A DNA stretch of 64,000 nt from GCA-2709075 sp038146865 (GCA_038146865.1 JAYQSL010000001.1:1-64000), one strand, 5' to 3'. Shown: positions 32,758 to 41,740, numbered from the stretch's first letter. The notes: generated from the sequence alone by a model not told the origin. Translations and numbers: made by a program.

Positions 32758-33561
32758 CTAACGGCCTTTAAAGTCTGGCCTACGCTTCTCCATGAAAGCA
32801 GTTCGACCTTCCTTATAATCCTCCGAATTCATGCAAATATCGACCGCCTCATCGCACAGTTCGAGATCGCGTTCGCCCTCCGGCTTCAAAGTTTCCGCAA
32901 CAATTAATTTAGCCATGGCTATTGTTAGGGGCGCATTCTCGGCGATATTTGCAGCCAGACTGGCCACTGTCTCCTCAAGAGCTTCCGGCTCGACCACTTG
33001 ATTAATCAGACCCATCGATAGAGCTTCAGAAGCATTATATTGTCTCGCGGTAAAGAAAACTTCCTTCGTTCTCGAAGGTCCAATTAAATCGACGATTCGT
33101 TTCATATTACGATATGGGTAGCCCAGCCCGAGGCGAGCCGCGGGCACGCCAAATACTGATGTGCTGGTTGCTATGCGAATATCGGCCTGCAACGCCGTCC
33201 CCAAGCCACCGCCCATGCAAAAACCTTGAATCATTGCGATCAAGGGTTTTCGGATGTTGTCATAAGCAGCATTAACACGTGATGACAATTCTTCGTAAAC
33301 CTTTATTTGTTGAGGTGTTGAGCGCAACGCAGCAAACTCTGATATGTCTGAGCCCGATACAAATGCTTTGTCCCCAGCCCCCCGCATCACAATAACACGG
33401 ACATCCTTATCATTCTCGAAATCATCAATGATCTCCAAGATCGCTTCCCTCATCGCAAACCCTATTGCATTTCGACGTTCTGGATTATTGAAAGTCATCC
33501 AGCCAATACCATCTGCTTTTTCAGCGATCATTTTTTCCGTGGGAAGAGTGAGCCTAGTCAT
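32758..33561 (-). CDS. Crotonase-superfamily protein without hydratase glutamates
   Basis: 267 residues, with the crotonase oxyanion-hole motifs 'KAFVSGSDISEF' and 'QGFCMGGGLGTALQADIRIA', and the C-terminal 'AFMEKRRPDFKG'. In enoyl-CoA hydratases two Glu catalyse hydration; here the first position is 'GGGLGTAL' (no Glu) and the second is 'VPAARLGLGYPY' (no Glu). So hydratase activity is unlikely; other crotonase activities (isomerase, thioesterase, decarboxylase) are possible. Upstream of the GST gene on the same strand, 58 bases away. Confidence 0.88.
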   Translation of the reverse strand: MTRLTLPTEKMIAEKADGIGWMTFNNPERRNAIGFAMREAILEIIDDFENDKDVRVIVMRGAGDKAFVSGSDISEFAALRSTPQQIKVYEELSSRVNAAYDNIRKPLIAMIQGFCMGGGLGTALQADIRIATSTSVFGVPAARLGLGYPYRNMKRIVDLIGPSRTKEVFFTARQYNASEALSMGLINQVVEPEALEETVASLAANIAENAPLTIAMAKLIVAETLKPEGERDLELCDEAVDICMNSEDYKEGRTAFMEKRRPDFKGR

Positions 33562-33600
33562 AATTTTTCCTCTAATTAGCTAAGAGTTTGCCCTGAGCAA

Positions 33601-33729
33601 ATGAAGCACCACAACTATTGTAAAAGCAAGAAGAGCGGAAAGACGAAATATCGAAAGGGTCGAGCTAAAAACGGAATAGCGGTAAATTCATCATCAACAA
33701 GTTCTGAAATTCAGAAGGATGGAGAATGA
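33601..33729 (+). CDS. Possible very small basic protein
   Basis: A 42-codon plus-strand frame from ATG 33601 to TGA, reading MKHHNYCKSKKSGKTKYRKG and then RAKNG and a Ser-rich end. It lies alone in the gap between two minus-strand genes. The dense Lys/Arg composition resembles small ribosome-linked or DNA-binding peptides, but no Shine-Dalgarno is convincing and no homologue is known to me. Could be chance. Confidence 0.2.
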   Translation: MKHHNYCKSKKSGKTKYRKGRAKNGIAVNSSSTSSEIQKDGE

Positions 33730-33746
33730 TATTCACCACTGAATAA

Positions 33747-34646
33747 TCATTTGGAAAGAACCCAAATATCTCCGATAACTGCCTCCCCATATTCGGTGCG
33801 TAAAGTTTCACTTCGAACCGAGATATTTCTGAGATTAACGGAATTCGCTACTCTCGTTATATAATTTCTTGCGTGCGTATAACGTCCCGATTGGGTCAAG
33901 GAAAAATCTGCACCTATTTCATCAGCCTCAACCGAAAATAAAAAAATACCTTTCTCTCTTAGAATTCTCCCAACAAGCTTGAAGAGCAGAGCTAGGTCCC
34001 CGAAATAACATAAAGTGTCTGCGGCAATGACAACATCATACTGTGCCTCGGTGGTTTCAAAGTGATGAGTAAGTTCCTCCTCAAAAAGATTGTCATAAAC
34101 CTCAAGCTTGCGAGAAAAACTTAGCATCTCTCGAGATATATCCACGCCGTCAAGACGTGCAGCGTAAGGTTTTAATTTAGGGCCACAAAGCCCAGTGCCA
34201 CATCCTGCATCAAGTATTGAGAGAAATCCTGTAGGAGAGCCGACTTGAGTTTTCAACGTATTAACAAGAATATCTGGAGCTTTGTAATCCAACTCCTCCA
34301 ACAATTGTTTATCAAAGTCCTCTGCAAACCTATCGAAATGGGCTTTAACATAATCATCGCTGGCCCTTAATGGAGCGCGGCCTTCCCCCAGCGCTGCCAG
34401 CATATGAAGTGCCTCTGGCTCGTTGGGCTCATAACTTAGGTACCTTTTATACCAAGCTATTGCTTCCCCAATCTGACCCAAAGAGTGAAAACATTCGGCA
34501 ATACCCCACACCGCATTAGGCTGTTTTTGATCATGCTCAAAGATGTCCTGATACACTTTTAGTGCAACTGCATAATCTCCTTCCGTAAAAGCTTCCTCAG
34601 CCTGTTCATACTTTTTTTCATTTTCCACAGGAATGTGCTCACCCAA
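33747..34646 (-). CDS. TPR-domain class I methyltransferase
   Basis: 299 residues. N-terminal TPR-like pairs of helices (about 10-80: 'AEEAFTEGDYAVALKVYQDIF', 'WYKRYLSYEPNEPEALHML'), then a class I SAM-dependent methyltransferase with motif I 'ILDAGCGTGLCGPKL' (about 145), 'LDGVDISREML' and 'YDVVIAADTLCYFGDL'. The TPR repeats probably present a protein or RNA substrate. Similar TPR-methyltransferase proteins occur in alphaproteobacteria; target unknown. Start ATG 34646. Confidence 0.88.
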   Translation of the reverse strand: MGEHIPVENEKKYEQAEEAFTEGDYAVALKVYQDIFEHDQKQPNAVWGIAECFHSLGQIGEAIAWYKRYLSYEPNEPEALHMLAALGEGRAPLRASDDYVKAHFDRFAEDFDKQLLEELDYKAPDILVNTLKTQVGSPTGFLSILDAGCGTGLCGPKLKPYAARLDGVDISREMLSFSRKLEVYDNLFEEELTHHFETTEAQYDVVIAADTLCYFGDLALLFKLVGRILREKGIFLFSVEADEIGADFSLTQSGRYTHARNYITRVANSVNLRNISVRSETLRTEYGEAVIGDIWVLSK

Positions 34647-34779
34647 AAGCTAAAGGAACCAATTACCGACACACATCCGCCGGTTTATAAAGGAATAGTT
34701 TTAGACTTAAAGCCCTAAAAAAAACTCATTTATAATTCCAGTTCATTATTTTTTTAAATAATAATGATGAAATAACCTA

Positions 34780-34794
34780 GAACATTAGTGAAAC
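34780..34794. promoter_or_regulatory. Possible LexA box upstream of mmcB
   Basis: GAAC-N7-AAAC, matching seven of eight conserved bases of the alphaproteobacterial SOS operator GAAC-N7-GAAC (the complement of GTTC-N7-GTTC). It lies 72 bases upstream of the mmcB start. In Caulobacter, mmcB is an SOS gene; here regulation is inferred from the site alone. Confidence 0.4.
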
Positions 34795-34865
34795 ATTTTT
34801 TTATTTATCTATAATATTTTTCCCGGCGAAGTTATACCGAATTGAAGTCAAGGACCGCAAAATTA

Positions 34866-35360
34866 ATGGCTGAAATGCTAAATCTAGAACAACCTCTCTC
34901 AAAATTCATAGGGGAGCATAAAAAACAAAACCATTTAAGAACACCAAAAACGATAGAGGTAACGCGCGGGATCTGCCGATGTTTTGAGAACATGGGATAT
35001 GCGCCTTTGGTGGAGTTTCGTCTTCCAAACAAGCGCCGTGTCGATGTAATTGGACTAGGCCCAAGCGGGGATTTCATAATTGTAGAAGTGAAAGTATCAG
35101 TCGCTGATTATAAAGGTGACCAAAAATGGCCTGACTATTTAGCTTATTGCGATCAATTTTATTTTGGGGTTCCCCCTGACTTTCCAAATGAAATTCTGAC
35201 GCCAAACTTTGGATTAATAACCGCTGATAAGTTCGGTGGGGTAATCTGTAGAGAGGCACCAACAAACCAAATGACCACCAAACGCAGGAAATACCAACAA
35301 ATAAAATTTGCCCTTACTGCGGCACACCGGCTGCAAAGATTAATTGACCCAGAGATTTAG
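34866..35360 (+). CDS. mmcB: MmcB family DNA repair protein
   Basis: 164 residues from ATG 34866 (an earlier TTG at 34842 is possible). Core: 'ITPKTIEVTRG'-like opening here as 'TPKTIEVTRGICRCFENMG', then 'EFRLPNKRRVDVIGLGPSGDFIIVEVKVSVADYKGDQKWPDY'. The Asp in 'RRVDVIG' and the Glu-x-Lys in 'VEVKVS' form a PD-(D/E)xK nuclease-like site. The family was named for mitomycin C resistance in Caulobacter. It is convergent with hldE, with no overlap. A possible LexA operator lies upstream. Confidence 0.85.
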   Translation: MAEMLNLEQPLSKFIGEHKKQNHLRTPKTIEVTRGICRCFENMGYAPLVEFRLPNKRRVDVIGLGPSGDFIIVEVKVSVADYKGDQKWPDYLAYCDQFYFGVPPDFPNEILTPNFGLITADKFGGVICREAPTNQMTTKRRKYQQIKFALTAAHRLQRLIDPEI

Positions 35361-35362
35361 CC

Positions 35363-36820
35363 TTAATTTTTAAGCATTTTTTGAACAGTCGAGGTTGTAC
35401 TTTGCCCTTCAACTAATTCTATTAACCGAACTTCACCGTTGTAATCTTTGAGAATTTCAGCACCGACCACCTGATCCCGAGCATAATCAGCTCCCTTGGT
35501 CAAAACTTCCGGTTTCATTGCTTTGATAAGTTCTATTGGGGTGTCGCCATCAAAGATAATGACCAAGTCAACACTTGACAAAGAAGCTAAGACTTTTGCT
35601 CTCGCATTATGTTCCTGAATAGGCCTTAAGGGGCCCTTTAATCTTTTAACAGAATCATCCGAATTTAAGCCTACGACAAGACGGTCGGCTAAATCCCGAG
35701 ATTTTTCTAACATGCTAATATGTCCCGGATGAATTAGGTCAAAACAACCATTCGTAAAACAAATACGCTCTCCCTTATGTCGCCAGCTTTTCAACCTCTC
35801 CATGGCTTGATTTAAAGTTAAAATCTTACCGTGAGCCTCAACCCAACTTTTCTTCTGGCCTAAGGCATGGACAATATCTTCCGGCCAAACCACAGCAGTC
35901 CCGACCTTGCTCACAACAATCCCCGCAGCAATATTAGCTAGTGTAATCGCCTTATCGATAGAAATATGGGCGGCCAGTGCCGCAGCGATACATGCAATGA
36001 CCGTATCGCCTGCCCCGGATACATCAAATACTTCCTTTGCTTCTGCAGGAAAATGCTTTGAGCCTGAGGTTTGAACAAGGGTCATACCTTCACCCCCTCG
36101 AGTGACCAAAACATTTTCGATATTAAAAGTCGTTTGGAGATAGCGAGCCGCTGCAATTACCTGATCTTCACTCTTTACTGGCATGCCCGTTGCCACACTT
36201 AACTCCGTCGAATTTGGAGTAATCCAATTTGCGCCCTGGTAACAGCTATAGTCTTCTCCCTTCGGGTCAACAATCACAAGTACTTTATGCTCACAGGCAT
36301 AAGAAATAAGATCGATAAGAGATTTCCTGGAGAGTGTTCCTTTATCGTAATCGGAAAGAACCAGCCCAGAGCAATCCGACAAGGCGCCCTTGATCGCGCC
36401 GTTTAATTCGGCCTCGGCATTTTCATTCAAAGGATGAAAACTTTCTTTGTCGACCCTCAATAATTGTTGCGTCCCACTAATAAACCTCTCCTTGATGGTG
36501 GAAGACCTGGATTCGTCAACGAGCACAGTTGCAGATACGTTTTTTAGCTCTTCAAGAAGATCTCTAATCTGTTGACCTGCTGCATCAGCACCTACCACAC
36601 CAAAAAATGAGATATTTGCTCCAAGAGCTGATAAATTGCGAACTACATTGCCCGCACCACCAAGCATGGTATCCGTGTCTGATGTCAGAAAAACTGGAAC
36701 CGGCGCCTCCGGTGAGATACGAGAGGCCGAGCCGTACACAAACTGATCCAGCATAATATCACCCACGCATAACAGTTTAGCGCAAGATAATTTCTCAATA
36801 TCATTCTTAGAAAGGCTCAT
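35363..36820 (-). CDS. hldE: Bifunctional heptose-7-phosphate kinase / heptose-1-phosphate adenylyltransferase
   Basis: About 485 residues (ATG 36820; a GTG at 36835 would overlap the previous gene's stop). Two domains: an N-terminal PfkB-type kinase with 'KLLCVGDIMLDQFVYG', 'GGAGNVVRNLSALGA' and the catalytic 'DVSGAGDTVIACIAAALA'; and a C-terminal nucleotidyltransferase with 'ICFTNGCFDLIHPGHISMLEKS'. It makes ADP-heptose for lipopolysaccharide inner core from sedoheptulose-7-phosphate via the HldE steps. Directly follows dcd, presumably co-transcribed. Its presence shows an LPS-bearing cell. Confidence 0.93.
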   Translation of the reverse strand: MSLSKNDIEKLSCAKLLCVGDIMLDQFVYGSASRISPEAPVPVFLTSDTDTMLGGAGNVVRNLSALGANISFFGVVGADAAGQQIRDLLEELKNVSATVLVDESRSSTIKERFISGTQQLLRVDKESFHPLNENAEAELNGAIKGALSDCSGLVLSDYDKGTLSRKSLIDLISYACEHKVLVIVDPKGEDYSCYQGANWITPNSTELSVATGMPVKSEDQVIAAARYLQTTFNIENVLVTRGGEGMTLVQTSGSKHFPAEAKEVFDVSGAGDTVIACIAAALAAHISIDKAITLANIAAGIVVSKVGTAVVWPEDIVHALGQKKSWVEAHGKILTLNQAMERLKSWRHKGERICFTNGCFDLIHPGHISMLEKSRDLADRLVVGLNSDDSVKRLKGPLRPIQEHNARAKVLASLSSVDLVIIFDGDTPIELIKAMKPEVLTKGADYARDQVVGAEILKDYNGEVRLIELVEGQSTTSTVQKMLKN

Positions 36821-36834
36821 CTGGTTCACCACCA

Positions 36835-37986
36835 CTAAACTGGATCATGTTTCCAAGGTTTAAAATGTTTGCTCAGCTTTAGTCCCTGTTTCTGATATGA
36901 TGACCCGGCTGCTGCGCCATAGAGCAAATCCGGCGTCGAGGAGAGGCGCTCGTATTTGAGTCTTCCTACAAGCTGGCCATGGCTTATCATAAAGGGCACC
37001 CCGTACGACCTTACCTCCAGAACCGCTCGGGTGCCTCCGGCTTTTCCTGTTTCGTGCCCAAACCCTGGATCAAAAAATCCAGCATAATGAGCCCTAAACT
37101 CCCCGGTAAATGCATCATATGGAACCATTTCGGCAGCGTACTCGTTCGGTACAGACACTGCCTCACGAGACGCAAGAATGTAAAATTCATCGGGATCTAA
37201 TATTATCGACCTGTGATCGTTTTTATTGATTGCCTCCCAGAAATCACTTGGCGTATAAAAATTCACTCTTTCCAGATCGATCAACGGTGCATGTCGCTTA
37301 GCCTTGTAACCGACTAATGAAGACCCATTAATTCCTTCAAGGTCTACGGACAACGGAACTCCCCGAGAGAGAGTGCGGTTTTCTGCCTGAGAAAGAGTCC
37401 GATCTAGAACGGCTTTAGTACGCAAAAGTCTCTCTAGCGCCGCTCCCTCAACTCTCTCCTCCACACCAGTAAGACGTAGCTGGTTCAGCCTTGCTCCCGC
37501 TCGGACGATAACCCCAAACGTCCTAGGAAAAATCTCAAGATAAAGCGGCCCTTTATACCCTTGAGCTACTACGTCAAAATCCTCAGCCCTATCAGTAATA
37601 AGTCTGGTAAAAACATCCACCCTTCCTGTAGAGCTTTTAGGATTTGAAACACCCCTTAGGAAATCAGGTAGATCCAAACTTTCGACCAACTGCACGATAT
37701 AAACCGATCCGCGTTCAAGTAGTGCCCCTTCAGAGAGGTCTATTTCATGGAGTCCCAATTCGGTTAAACGATCTTGAATTCTACATTTAGGCCCCGGCAG
37801 AAAGCTTGCCCTTACACGCCACGCTTTCTTTCCTAGGCGAAGATCCAAGCTTGCCGGTTGAATTTGCGATTCTTCAATAGCCGGATTTCCCTTGATGGCA
37901 CCCATCTCTGTCATCTTGACTAAGGCTTGGTGCGGCAGGATACCGTTCTGGCTCTCACCATTTACTATCGGTTCTAATTTGCCCAT
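36835..37986 (-). CDS. dcd: 2'-deoxycytidine 5'-triphosphate deaminase, long alphaproteobacterial form
   Basis: 383 residues, about twice the size of E. coli Dcd; the alphaproteobacterial form has two dUTPase-like domains in tandem. N-terminal half: 'IQPASLDLRLGKKAWRVRASFLPG' and 'GVSNPKSSTGRVDVFTRL'; 'LYLEIFPRTFGVIVRAGARLNQLRL'; C-terminal half repeats the core with 'EYAAEMVPYDAFTGEFRAHYAGFFDPGFG'. Converts dCTP to dUTP and ammonia, feeding thymidylate synthesis; the window's dut gene (59992) acts on the product. Start at ATG 37986. Upstream of hldE. Confidence 0.88.
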   Translation of the reverse strand: MGKLEPIVNGESQNGILPHQALVKMTEMGAIKGNPAIEESQIQPASLDLRLGKKAWRVRASFLPGPKCRIQDRLTELGLHEIDLSEGALLERGSVYIVQLVESLDLPDFLRGVSNPKSSTGRVDVFTRLITDRAEDFDVVAQGYKGPLYLEIFPRTFGVIVRAGARLNQLRLTGVEERVEGAALERLLRTKAVLDRTLSQAENRTLSRGVPLSVDLEGINGSSLVGYKAKRHAPLIDLERVNFYTPSDFWEAINKNDHRSIILDPDEFYILASREAVSVPNEYAAEMVPYDAFTGEFRAHYAGFFDPGFGHETGKAGGTRAVLEVRSYGVPFMISHGQLVGRLKYERLSSTPDLLYGAAAGSSYQKQGLKLSKHFKPWKHDPV

Positions 37987-38096
37987 GATTTTAACTAACT
38001 TATTTTTAAGACCAAGATCTTAGCGCTATTCAAATTTTACAGTCACAAACACTGTATCTTCTTTTCCTTACTAAAGAAATCTTGGTCGAACAGACA

Positions 38097-38966
38097 CTAG
38101 CAATCTATCTTTTGGTTCAGTAAAGCCCGTGCTGCCTGGTCAAAACTATTATAACGCAGTTTGGAAATTGGGATATTTTCGGCAATCTCACTTGCAATAG
38201 CCCTATAACGCTCTGGATCCACGTTTGATAATTGACAATTTTCCATTATGAGCTCATTTGCGCGATCGGCATTTAAAATTGAAATATCACTCTCATCACA
38301 ATCTGACCTTTGAAGTTCAAAAATTGAAGTCACTGTGGCCTGCTCATTAAAGCCTGCGCATTCGCTATCCCATAGCTTTAGAAAGGCTCTTTTGGAATTT
38401 TTAATTTCTGTAAAACTGCTTACAAAATCTTCAAAAACAGCGTGTGGGTCGTCTTCCAGAGGCAGTGAAACTGATGGGGTGTTCCCAGGAGACACAGCCG
38501 ATACCAAACTCGACGAGTCTGATCTCAAAAAGATTTTGTTGTCACTGAATAGTCGGAGCCCTTTCGCGGCGAGACGCAGTGCCAACTGATGCTCGCTTTG
38601 ACCCCGGGGGGCGAGAAATACTGCAATACCATTTGCAAAAACTGTGGCGCTACCCCGCAAATAAATCACGTCACCCTTCAGATAAGCATAGGTTGCAATT
38701 AAAATGTCAGCTAATTCTCTAGCAGCTTCAAATTCGGACTTGAAGGCGGACCTTTTTTCTACAGATACTTTTTGATGAATGATAATATCATCATCAGCTC
38801 CACCCAGGATTTCTATATTGACTTTAGCCTGGGGATTAAATTCACAGTGTTTAAAGGGCCATCCGTTTAAGAAAAATGGCAGATAAATGAGAAGTCTTTC
38901 CGCTCCGCTGACTAAAATTGGACATTGTTCCGGTCCAAAGGTCCAATGTTCTGGTCGTTCCTGCAC
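38097..38966 (-). CDS. HPr-kinase-like protein with degenerate P-loop
   Basis: 289 residues. The middle (about 120-155) follows the HprK-type pattern 'GIAVFLAPRGQSEHQLALRLAAKGLRLFSDNKIFL', where real HPr kinases have a Walker A (GxSGxGKS) between the strand and the 'LALRL' helix. Here that loop reads 'APRGQSEHQ', with no Lys, so ATP binding is doubtful. The rest has no strong match. It lies directly downstream of regA/regB region but on the same strand with a 43-base gap. A phosphate-sensing or structural role would be a guess. Confidence 0.55.
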   Translation of the reverse strand: MQERPEHWTFGPEQCPILVSGAERLLIYLPFFLNGWPFKHCEFNPQAKVNIEILGGADDDIIIHQKVSVEKRSAFKSEFEAARELADILIATYAYLKGDVIYLRGSATVFANGIAVFLAPRGQSEHQLALRLAAKGLRLFSDNKIFLRSDSSSLVSAVSPGNTPSVSLPLEDDPHAVFEDFVSSFTEIKNSKRAFLKLWDSECAGFNEQATVTSIFELQRSDCDESDISILNADRANELIMENCQLSNVDPERYRAIASEIAENIPISKLRYNSFDQAARALLNQKIDC

Positions 38967-39008
38967 TATTTTCTATTTGTTCTTCTTAAAAATCAGCAAC
39001 TAATTCCG

Positions 39009-39575
39009 TCAAAGATTTACCTCCCTAGGGGCTCGTTTAGCAAGAATACGTTGTAAGGTCCGTCTGTGCATATTCAATTTGCGGGCGGTTTCAGATACAT
39101 TACGATTGCATTGCTCATAAACGCGCTGAATATGCTCCCACCTTACTCGATCCGCCGACATCGGATTCTTTGGAGGGGGAGGCAATCTATCTCCTTTTAC
39201 TAACAAGGCTGCCTCTACCTGGTCCGCATCAATGGGCTTAGCGAGATAATCAACCGCTCCAGCTTTTACTGCAGCCACAGCCGTCGCGATATTACCATAG
39301 CCAGTGAGAATAATTACACGCGCTCCCTCTACATGCTCTTGAATACAAGCAACCAAATCTAGCCCACTTCCATCCTTTAGGCGCAAATCAAACACGGCAA
39401 AGCCGGGGTTGGTTTTCATTATCATTTCTATACCAGATTGCACTGAATCAGCCGTATCTACTTCAAACCCTCGTCCTCGCATCGCCTTGGCCAGCCGCTC
39501 TCGGAAGGGCGCATCATCGTCCACGATAAGAAGGTTTCTATTAGCGACATTCTCGGACCCCTTCGAGAAATTCAT
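39009..39575 (-). CDS. regA: Redox response regulator RegA/ActR/PrrA
   Basis: 188 residues from ATG 39575; the preceding TTG would add one residue. Receiver domain: acidic pair at 'LIVDDDAPF', phosphorylated Asp in 'AVFDLRLKDGSG', Thr in 'ILTGYGN' and Lys in 'YLAKPID'. The C-terminal Fis-type HTH 'SETARKLNMHRRTLQRILAKRAPR' is the near-invariant RegA signature. It regulates respiration and redox-linked pathways. The start overlaps the stop of regB (TGATG), so the two are translationally coupled. In other alphaproteobacteria senC/prrC lies between them; here the SCO1 gene is at 43055. Confidence 0.93.
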   Translation of the reverse strand: MNFSKGSENVANRNLLIVDDDAPFRERLAKAMRGRGFEVDTADSVQSGIEMIMKTNPGFAVFDLRLKDGSGLDLVACIQEHVEGARVIILTGYGNIATAVAAVKAGAVDYLAKPIDADQVEAALLVKGDRLPPPPKNPMSADRVRWEHIQRVYEQCNRNVSETARKLNMHRRTLQRILAKRAPREVNL

Positions 39576-40894
39576 CAAAATTGTCCGTGAGCGAGAGTGG
39601 TACCGATGTTTTCAAGAAATTCTTGTCGCCAAGTTATAGTAACCTGAGCACCACCGGAGGGGCTATTGCGATACGAGAGCGAAGCCCCGGTCCGTTCTAA
39701 AAGGGTCTGTGCAATAAATATTCCTAATCCCATTTGCCCTCCTGCCTGATTACGACCAGAAATATAAGGCTCACCTGCACGGTCTATTATAAATTGCGGG
39801 AAGCCAGGTCCATCATCGTATATTCGGACAGTCACTCTCTCACGATCCCATAATGTCTCTATAGTTACTTGCTTTTTAGCAAATTGGATTGCGTTCTGTA
39901 CAAGGTTGCCAAGACCATGCAGAATTTCTGGTGCCGGCTTGATTTGGGGCTCACGAATATCACGGTTTTCAGGAGGTAAAATCAAGAAGCACAATTCTAT
40001 CTCTTCTCTCCGATGGAGGTTGCTAGATTGCTCAACAACTGCGCTAAGTGGTACTTTTGAGAAAGCGACCCGGTCAAACTCAGGCTTCCTAGCCAAAGCT
40101 GCTAGAATATCTCGACACCGGTGTATTTCACTAACGAGTAATTCGATATCCTCGGAAAAAGGGCTATCTTTAGGAAGCTCGCGCGCAATTTCATTAACAG
40201 CGACATCGATTGTACCCAGTGGACTCCCTAACTCATGGGCTGCGGCGGCTGCGATCATCCCCACCGCTGACACCTGCTGCTCTCTTGCCAATGCCATCTG
40301 TGTCGCGTTGAGAGCCTGAGAAAGCTGCCTCGCTTCCGTCGCCACACGATAGGTATAGATAGCAAAAAACAGAACCCCAATTCCCAACGATACCCAGACA
40401 CCTAACATGTAAATGGGCGGGAACGGCTCGATAGTTCCCACCCAAGGTAATGGAAGGTGCCAAATCGTGAGTATTGTTACGGCCGAAATCGCCAAACCGC
40501 TGAGAAGAATAACGCTGCCACGCGATAAAATTGCTGCCGACACCGTGACTGGAGCCAACAATAGGAACGCGAAGGGATTTTGCAATCCGCCAGTGAGATA
40601 CAGCAATACGGATAGTTGGATTAAATCAAATCCAAAGATCGCTGCCACATTTGGTTCACCAATGTTGCCTCGCCCGGCCCGGCTGATGAATATGATGTTC
40701 GCAAAAGCCGAGACTCCGACCGTTAGAAGCGCCAACTCAAGAGGCAAGTCAAATTTAAAGACATAGTGAACCACCAACAAAGTGACTGTTTGGCCAGCGA
40801 TCGCAACCCAGCGAATAACCCCGAGCGTCCGGAGCTGTGCACGGCCTAAACCGCCTAGTCCCGTCAAAATATTATTTTTTTCTACGTTACGCAC
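39575..40894 (-). CDS. regB: Redox sensor histidine kinase RegB/ActS/PrrB
   Basis: 439 residues. Six N-terminal membrane helices, containing the quinone-linked 'LTGGLQNPFAFLLLAPV' element typical of RegB. The dimerisation/phosphorylation box is 'AAAAHELGSPLGTIDVAVNEIA' with the phosphorylatable His; 'HRCRDILAAL' holds the Cys linked to redox control in RegB. ATPase motifs: 'NLVQNAIQFA' (N box), 'DDGPGFP' (G1) and 'GLGIFIAQTLLERTGASL' (G2). It controls RegA phosphorylation according to redox state. Divergent from the ABC transporter genes with a 105-base gap. Confidence 0.93.
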   Translation of the reverse strand: MRNVEKNNILTGLGGLGRAQLRTLGVIRWVAIAGQTVTLLVVHYVFKFDLPLELALLTVGVSAFANIIFISRAGRGNIGEPNVAAIFGFDLIQLSVLLYLTGGLQNPFAFLLLAPVTVSAAILSRGSVILLSGLAISAVTILTIWHLPLPWVGTIEPFPPIYMLGVWVSLGIGVLFFAIYTYRVATEARQLSQALNATQMALAREQQVSAVGMIAAAAAHELGSPLGTIDVAVNEIARELPKDSPFSEDIELLVSEIHRCRDILAALARKPEFDRVAFSKVPLSAVVEQSSNLHRREEIELCFLILPPENRDIREPQIKPAPEILHGLGNLVQNAIQFAKKQVTIETLWDRERVTVRIYDDGPGFPQFIIDRAGEPYISGRNQAGGQMGLGIFIAQTLLERTGASLSYRNSPSGGAQVTITWRQEFLENIGTTLAHGQF

Positions 40895-40999
40895 AAGAAT
40901 GCTTTTCTGATATTAAATCAGTAGCACCCAACCACAACAAATGATCAAATGTCCAGGTCTTGCTATTAATCAAAGATGCTCATCACGATATCCAAATAA

Positions 41000-41740
41000 A
41001 TGTCTTCGTTAGCAGTAAAAGTATCTAAACTATCCAAGATTTATGGCAATACGACTGCCGTACAGGACCTATCATTCGAAATTGAAACCGGTTCCATTAC
41101 GGCTTTACTCGGCGGTAACGGTGCCGGAAAAACCACGATCATTTCAATGCTTCTCGGTTTATTGACCCCAACCAGCGGAACTATCCATCTTTTAGGAAAA
41201 CAAATGCCAGAGCAAAGGCAGACGGTAACCCCCAAGATGAATTTCGGTTCTCCTTATGTCGACTTGCCGAAGCGCTTGACCGTACGACAAAATTTGGATG
41301 TATTCGCCAGCCTCTATGGCCTTCGAGAGCCGAAGCGTCGTATTGAGCAACTTTGCGATGAGCTTCATCTCGAGAACATTATTGATCGCCCGACCGGAAA
41401 ATTATCCTCGGGTCAAGCGACTAGGGTTGGTCTAGCAAAGGCGCTAATAAATGCACCATGCCTCTTATTACTTGACGAACCAACAGCATCCTTAGATCCC
41501 GATACAGCAGACTGGGTTAGAGAATATCTCAAAGCCTACCGTGACCTGACTGGAGCAACCATCATTCTTGCTTCGCACAATATGACCGAGGTCGAACGAG
41601 TATGTGAAAATGTTTTGATGCTCAAATCTGGTTCTATGATTGACCATGGAAGTCCATTTAGCCTCATAGAAAAATACAGCCGTCAAAACCTAGAACAAGT
41701 CTTTCTAGAAATTGCTAGATCGCCGGATGGGGCACAATAA
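41000..41740 (+). CDS. ABC transporter ATP-binding protein
   Basis: 246 residues. Walker A 'GGNGAGKTT', signature 'LSSGQATRVGLAKAL', Walker B 'LLLLDEPTASLDPD' and H-loop 'ILASHNMTEVE' are complete. Subfamily is of the ABC-2 export type (ABCA/CcmA-DrrA-like), fitting the permease gene that begins at the base after its stop codon. The ATPase powers export of an unknown substrate. Confidence 0.93.
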   Translation: MSSLAVKVSKLSKIYGNTTAVQDLSFEIETGSITALLGGNGAGKTTIISMLLGLLTPTSGTIHLLGKQMPEQRQTVTPKMNFGSPYVDLPKRLTVRQNLDVFASLYGLREPKRRIEQLCDELHLENIIDRPTGKLSSGQATRVGLAKALINAPCLLLLDEPTASLDPDTADWVREYLKAYRDLTGATIILASHNMTEVERVCENVLMLKSGSMIDHGSPFSLIEKYSRQNLEQVFLEIARSPDGAQ

